Shown here: one piece after another, positions 6,552 through 7,658 of the stretch | How positions within the stretch are numbered: the first letter of the stretch is position 1 | Layout of the letters: every line of letters starts with the position of its first letter | Assembly (NCBI GenBank): GCA_023265355.1 | Contig: JAHFTZ010000100.1 | Location: 1 to 7,658 of the forward strand | DNA: 7,658 nucleotides | Direction: 5' to 3' | Source of the DNA: Terriglobus sp. | GTDB lineage: Bacteria > Acidobacteriota > Terriglobia > Terriglobales > Acidobacteriaceae | Translations under genes and position numbers: made by a program | The notes under the pieces: generated by a model | Told to the model about the DNA's origin: nothing | What the model saw: the letters and a program-made list of their open reading frames with translations, nothing else | The model's database searches: none

Positions 6552-7658
6552 ATGAAATGCGGTCCCATTCTTCTCGCGGCCACACTTGTCCTCACGGGAT
6601 GCAAGCACCGCGGCTTTCCTGACGTTCCGTCTGGTTATCGCGAGTTTGCCTACGTCTCCAATGGCGCCAGCAATACGGTCAGCGTGCTTGATCTCGTCTA
6701 TCTCCGACAGGATCGCATCCTCCGCGTTGGCCGTCAGCCAAGCGGCGTCACGGTAAACCCGAAGACGAACGAGGTGTACATCGTCAATACCGGCGATGGC
6801 ACAGTTTCCGTCATTAACGCGGAGAAGAACGAGATCGTCTCCACGATTGGCGTTCATTCCAAACCTTTTTCTATCTCCGTGGATCCGAACGGCCGCTTTG
6901 GCTATGTGGCCAACTCGGGAGCAAATAACGTCAGTGTGATCGATTTGGCCAAGCGTCGCGAGATCGCCGTCGTAGGCACAGGTGAGCAACCTGGTCTGGC
7001 CCGCGTTGCGCCTGATATGCGCACCCTCGCTGTCACGAATCGCCGCAGCGGGAGTGTTTCCCTTTACGATCTTGATCCAAAGTCCGCAGAGGCAGTTCGT
7101 CCGGATCACAACGACGATGAACCAATCAAAGCCCCGCATCTCCGTGCCAGCTTCGCTGGATGTCCTGGCGTGACGGATGCCGTGATTTTGCCGGACTCCT
7201 CCAAGCTCTTTGCTGCCTGCTCCGGAGGTCACCAGGTTTTGTCGATTGGCCTGGCTGCAGCGCCGGGCTCGTGGTCGGCGAAGCAGGATGCGGGAACGCT
7301 TACCGACCGTCTGCTCGCACGTCTGGACGTAGGCAAAACGCCCATCCATATCGCGCTGAAACCGGATGGCGGCGAAGTGTTCGTCTCAAACTTCGACTCG
7401 GACTCCATCACAGAGATTTCGACGACTACGAACGAGGTTGGCGGAACTTACATGATCGGTCCAAAGCCGGTCTTTGGAGTCGTCAGCGCGGACAACACCA
7501 CGCTCTGGGTCTCCAACTTCGGTGCCGATTCGGTCAGTCTTTACTCGATTGACGACGGAAAGCGCATCGGAAGCGTCCATACTGGTCCAGCGCCGGACGC
7601 CCTTGCCTTCTCTGCGGACGAGCATCTTCTTCTGGCTGCCAATACCGGCACGGGAGAC
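6552..7658 (+). CDS. YVTN/YncE-type beta-propeller lipoprotein (partial, runs off right edge)
   Basis: The reading frame from ATG 6552 stays open to the last base, giving 369 codons without a stop, so the C-terminus is missing. The N-terminus is a lipoprotein signal peptide: a short n-region, a hydrophobic stretch ILLAATLVL and the lipobox LTGC, with the lipidated cysteine at 17. The mature protein is built of beta-propeller repeats of the YVTN/YncE kind, with strands such as YVSN (34), YIVN (76), YVAN (118), VTN (161), FVSN (277), WVSN (319) and AAN (362), each followed by xxxSVSVxDL-like text. A non-standard stretch between about 175 and 260 contains two cysteines (204 and 223). No CxxCH haem site is present. 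Function is unknown; such propellers usually bind proteins or ligands in the periplasm. It starts two bases after the ccmD-like stop, with GAAAGG (6537-6542) upstream, so it is probably in the same transcript. Confidence 0.85.
   Translation, partial: MKCGPILLAATLVLTGCKHRGFPDVPSGYREFAYVSNGASNTVSVLDLVYLRQDRILRVGRQPSGVTVNPKTNEVYIVNTGDGTVSVINAEKNEIVSTIGVHSKPFSISVDPNGRFGYVANSGANNVSVIDLAKRREIAVVGTGEQPGLARVAPDMRTLAVTNRRSGSVSLYDLDPKSAEAVRPDHNDDEPIKAPHLRASFAGCPGVTDAVILPDSSKLFAACSGGHQVLSIGLAAAPGSWSAKQDAGTLTDRLLARLDVGKTPIHIALKPDGGEVFVSNFDSDSITEISTTTNEVGGTYMIGPKPVFGVVSADNTTLWVSNFGADSVSLYSIDDGKRIGSVHTGPAPDALAFSADEHLLLAANTGTGD
6651..7643 (+). repeat. beta-propeller repeat array, 126-nt (42-residue) period
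   Basis: Equivalent strand motifs recur at residues 34, 76, 118 and 160, then again at 277, 319 and 361 of the lipoprotein, each step being exactly 42 residues or 126 bases. Between 160 and 277 one degenerate unit near 220 (LFAACSGG) is spaced by 60 and 57 residues, which shows an insertion around the middle blade. The repeats are conserved as protein, and are too diverged at DNA level to be a recent tandem duplication. Confidence 0.8.

Noticed and set aside
7158..7235. possible haem-binding site around the cysteines of the lipoprotein
   Set aside because: The cysteines occur as FAGCPG and AACSGGH. There is no CxxCH, so the protein is not called a cytochrome c.
6546..7349. 267-codon minus-strand open frame opposite the propeller lipoprotein
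   Set aside because: It is antisense to a frame with lipobox and periodic propeller repeats that stays open to the window edge. The sense frame is clearly the real gene.

Overview
The window is about 7.7 kb of fairly GC-rich, gene-dense bacterial chromosome. Its core is a cytochrome c maturation (Ccm, System I) locus beside a thiamine biosynthesis gene. Gene content, codon usage and the Ccm variant suggest a Gram-negative soil bacterium, most likely Acidobacteriota (Terriglobus/Granulicella/Edaphobacter-like). This placement is inference from recall of family resemblance; no search was run. No insertion sequence, phage gene, CRISPR array, tRNA or rRNA was found.

Layout. Bases 1-273 hold no recognisable gene. 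A strong bidirectional hairpin terminator (274-304) follows, then thiC on the minus strand (328-1806). A 97-bp divergent spacer separates thiC from a plus-strand ccmE (1904-2365). ccmE is tail-to-tail, one base apart, with a minus-strand exported M20 metallopeptidase (2367-3809). A 47-bp divergent spacer then leads into a plus-strand run: ccmA (TTG start), ybaK (Cys-tRNA(Pro) deacylase family), ccmB, ccmC, a 42-residue ccmD-like gene, and a YVTN-type beta-propeller lipoprotein that runs off the right edge. ccmA/ybaK and ybaK/ccmB overlap by 4 bp (ATGA).

How the genes work together. CcmA and CcmB are the ABC ATPase and membrane subunits. With CcmC and CcmD they load haem onto, and release it from, the periplasmic haem chaperone CcmE. 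The most interesting point is that this CcmE has CxxxY (Cys124, Tyr128) where the classical protein has the haem-binding HxxxY. That is the hallmark of the variant 'System I*' known from Desulfovibrio and archaea, which is associated with loss of CcmG and CcmH. No ccmF, ccmG or ccmH lies inside the window, so the rest of the machinery must be elsewhere or downstream. Other points worth a look are the ybaK gene locked by overlaps between ccmA and ccmB, an identical 12-bp element at the same distance before ccmE and ccmC, and the exact 42-residue periodicity of the propeller lipoprotein co-directional with ccmCD.
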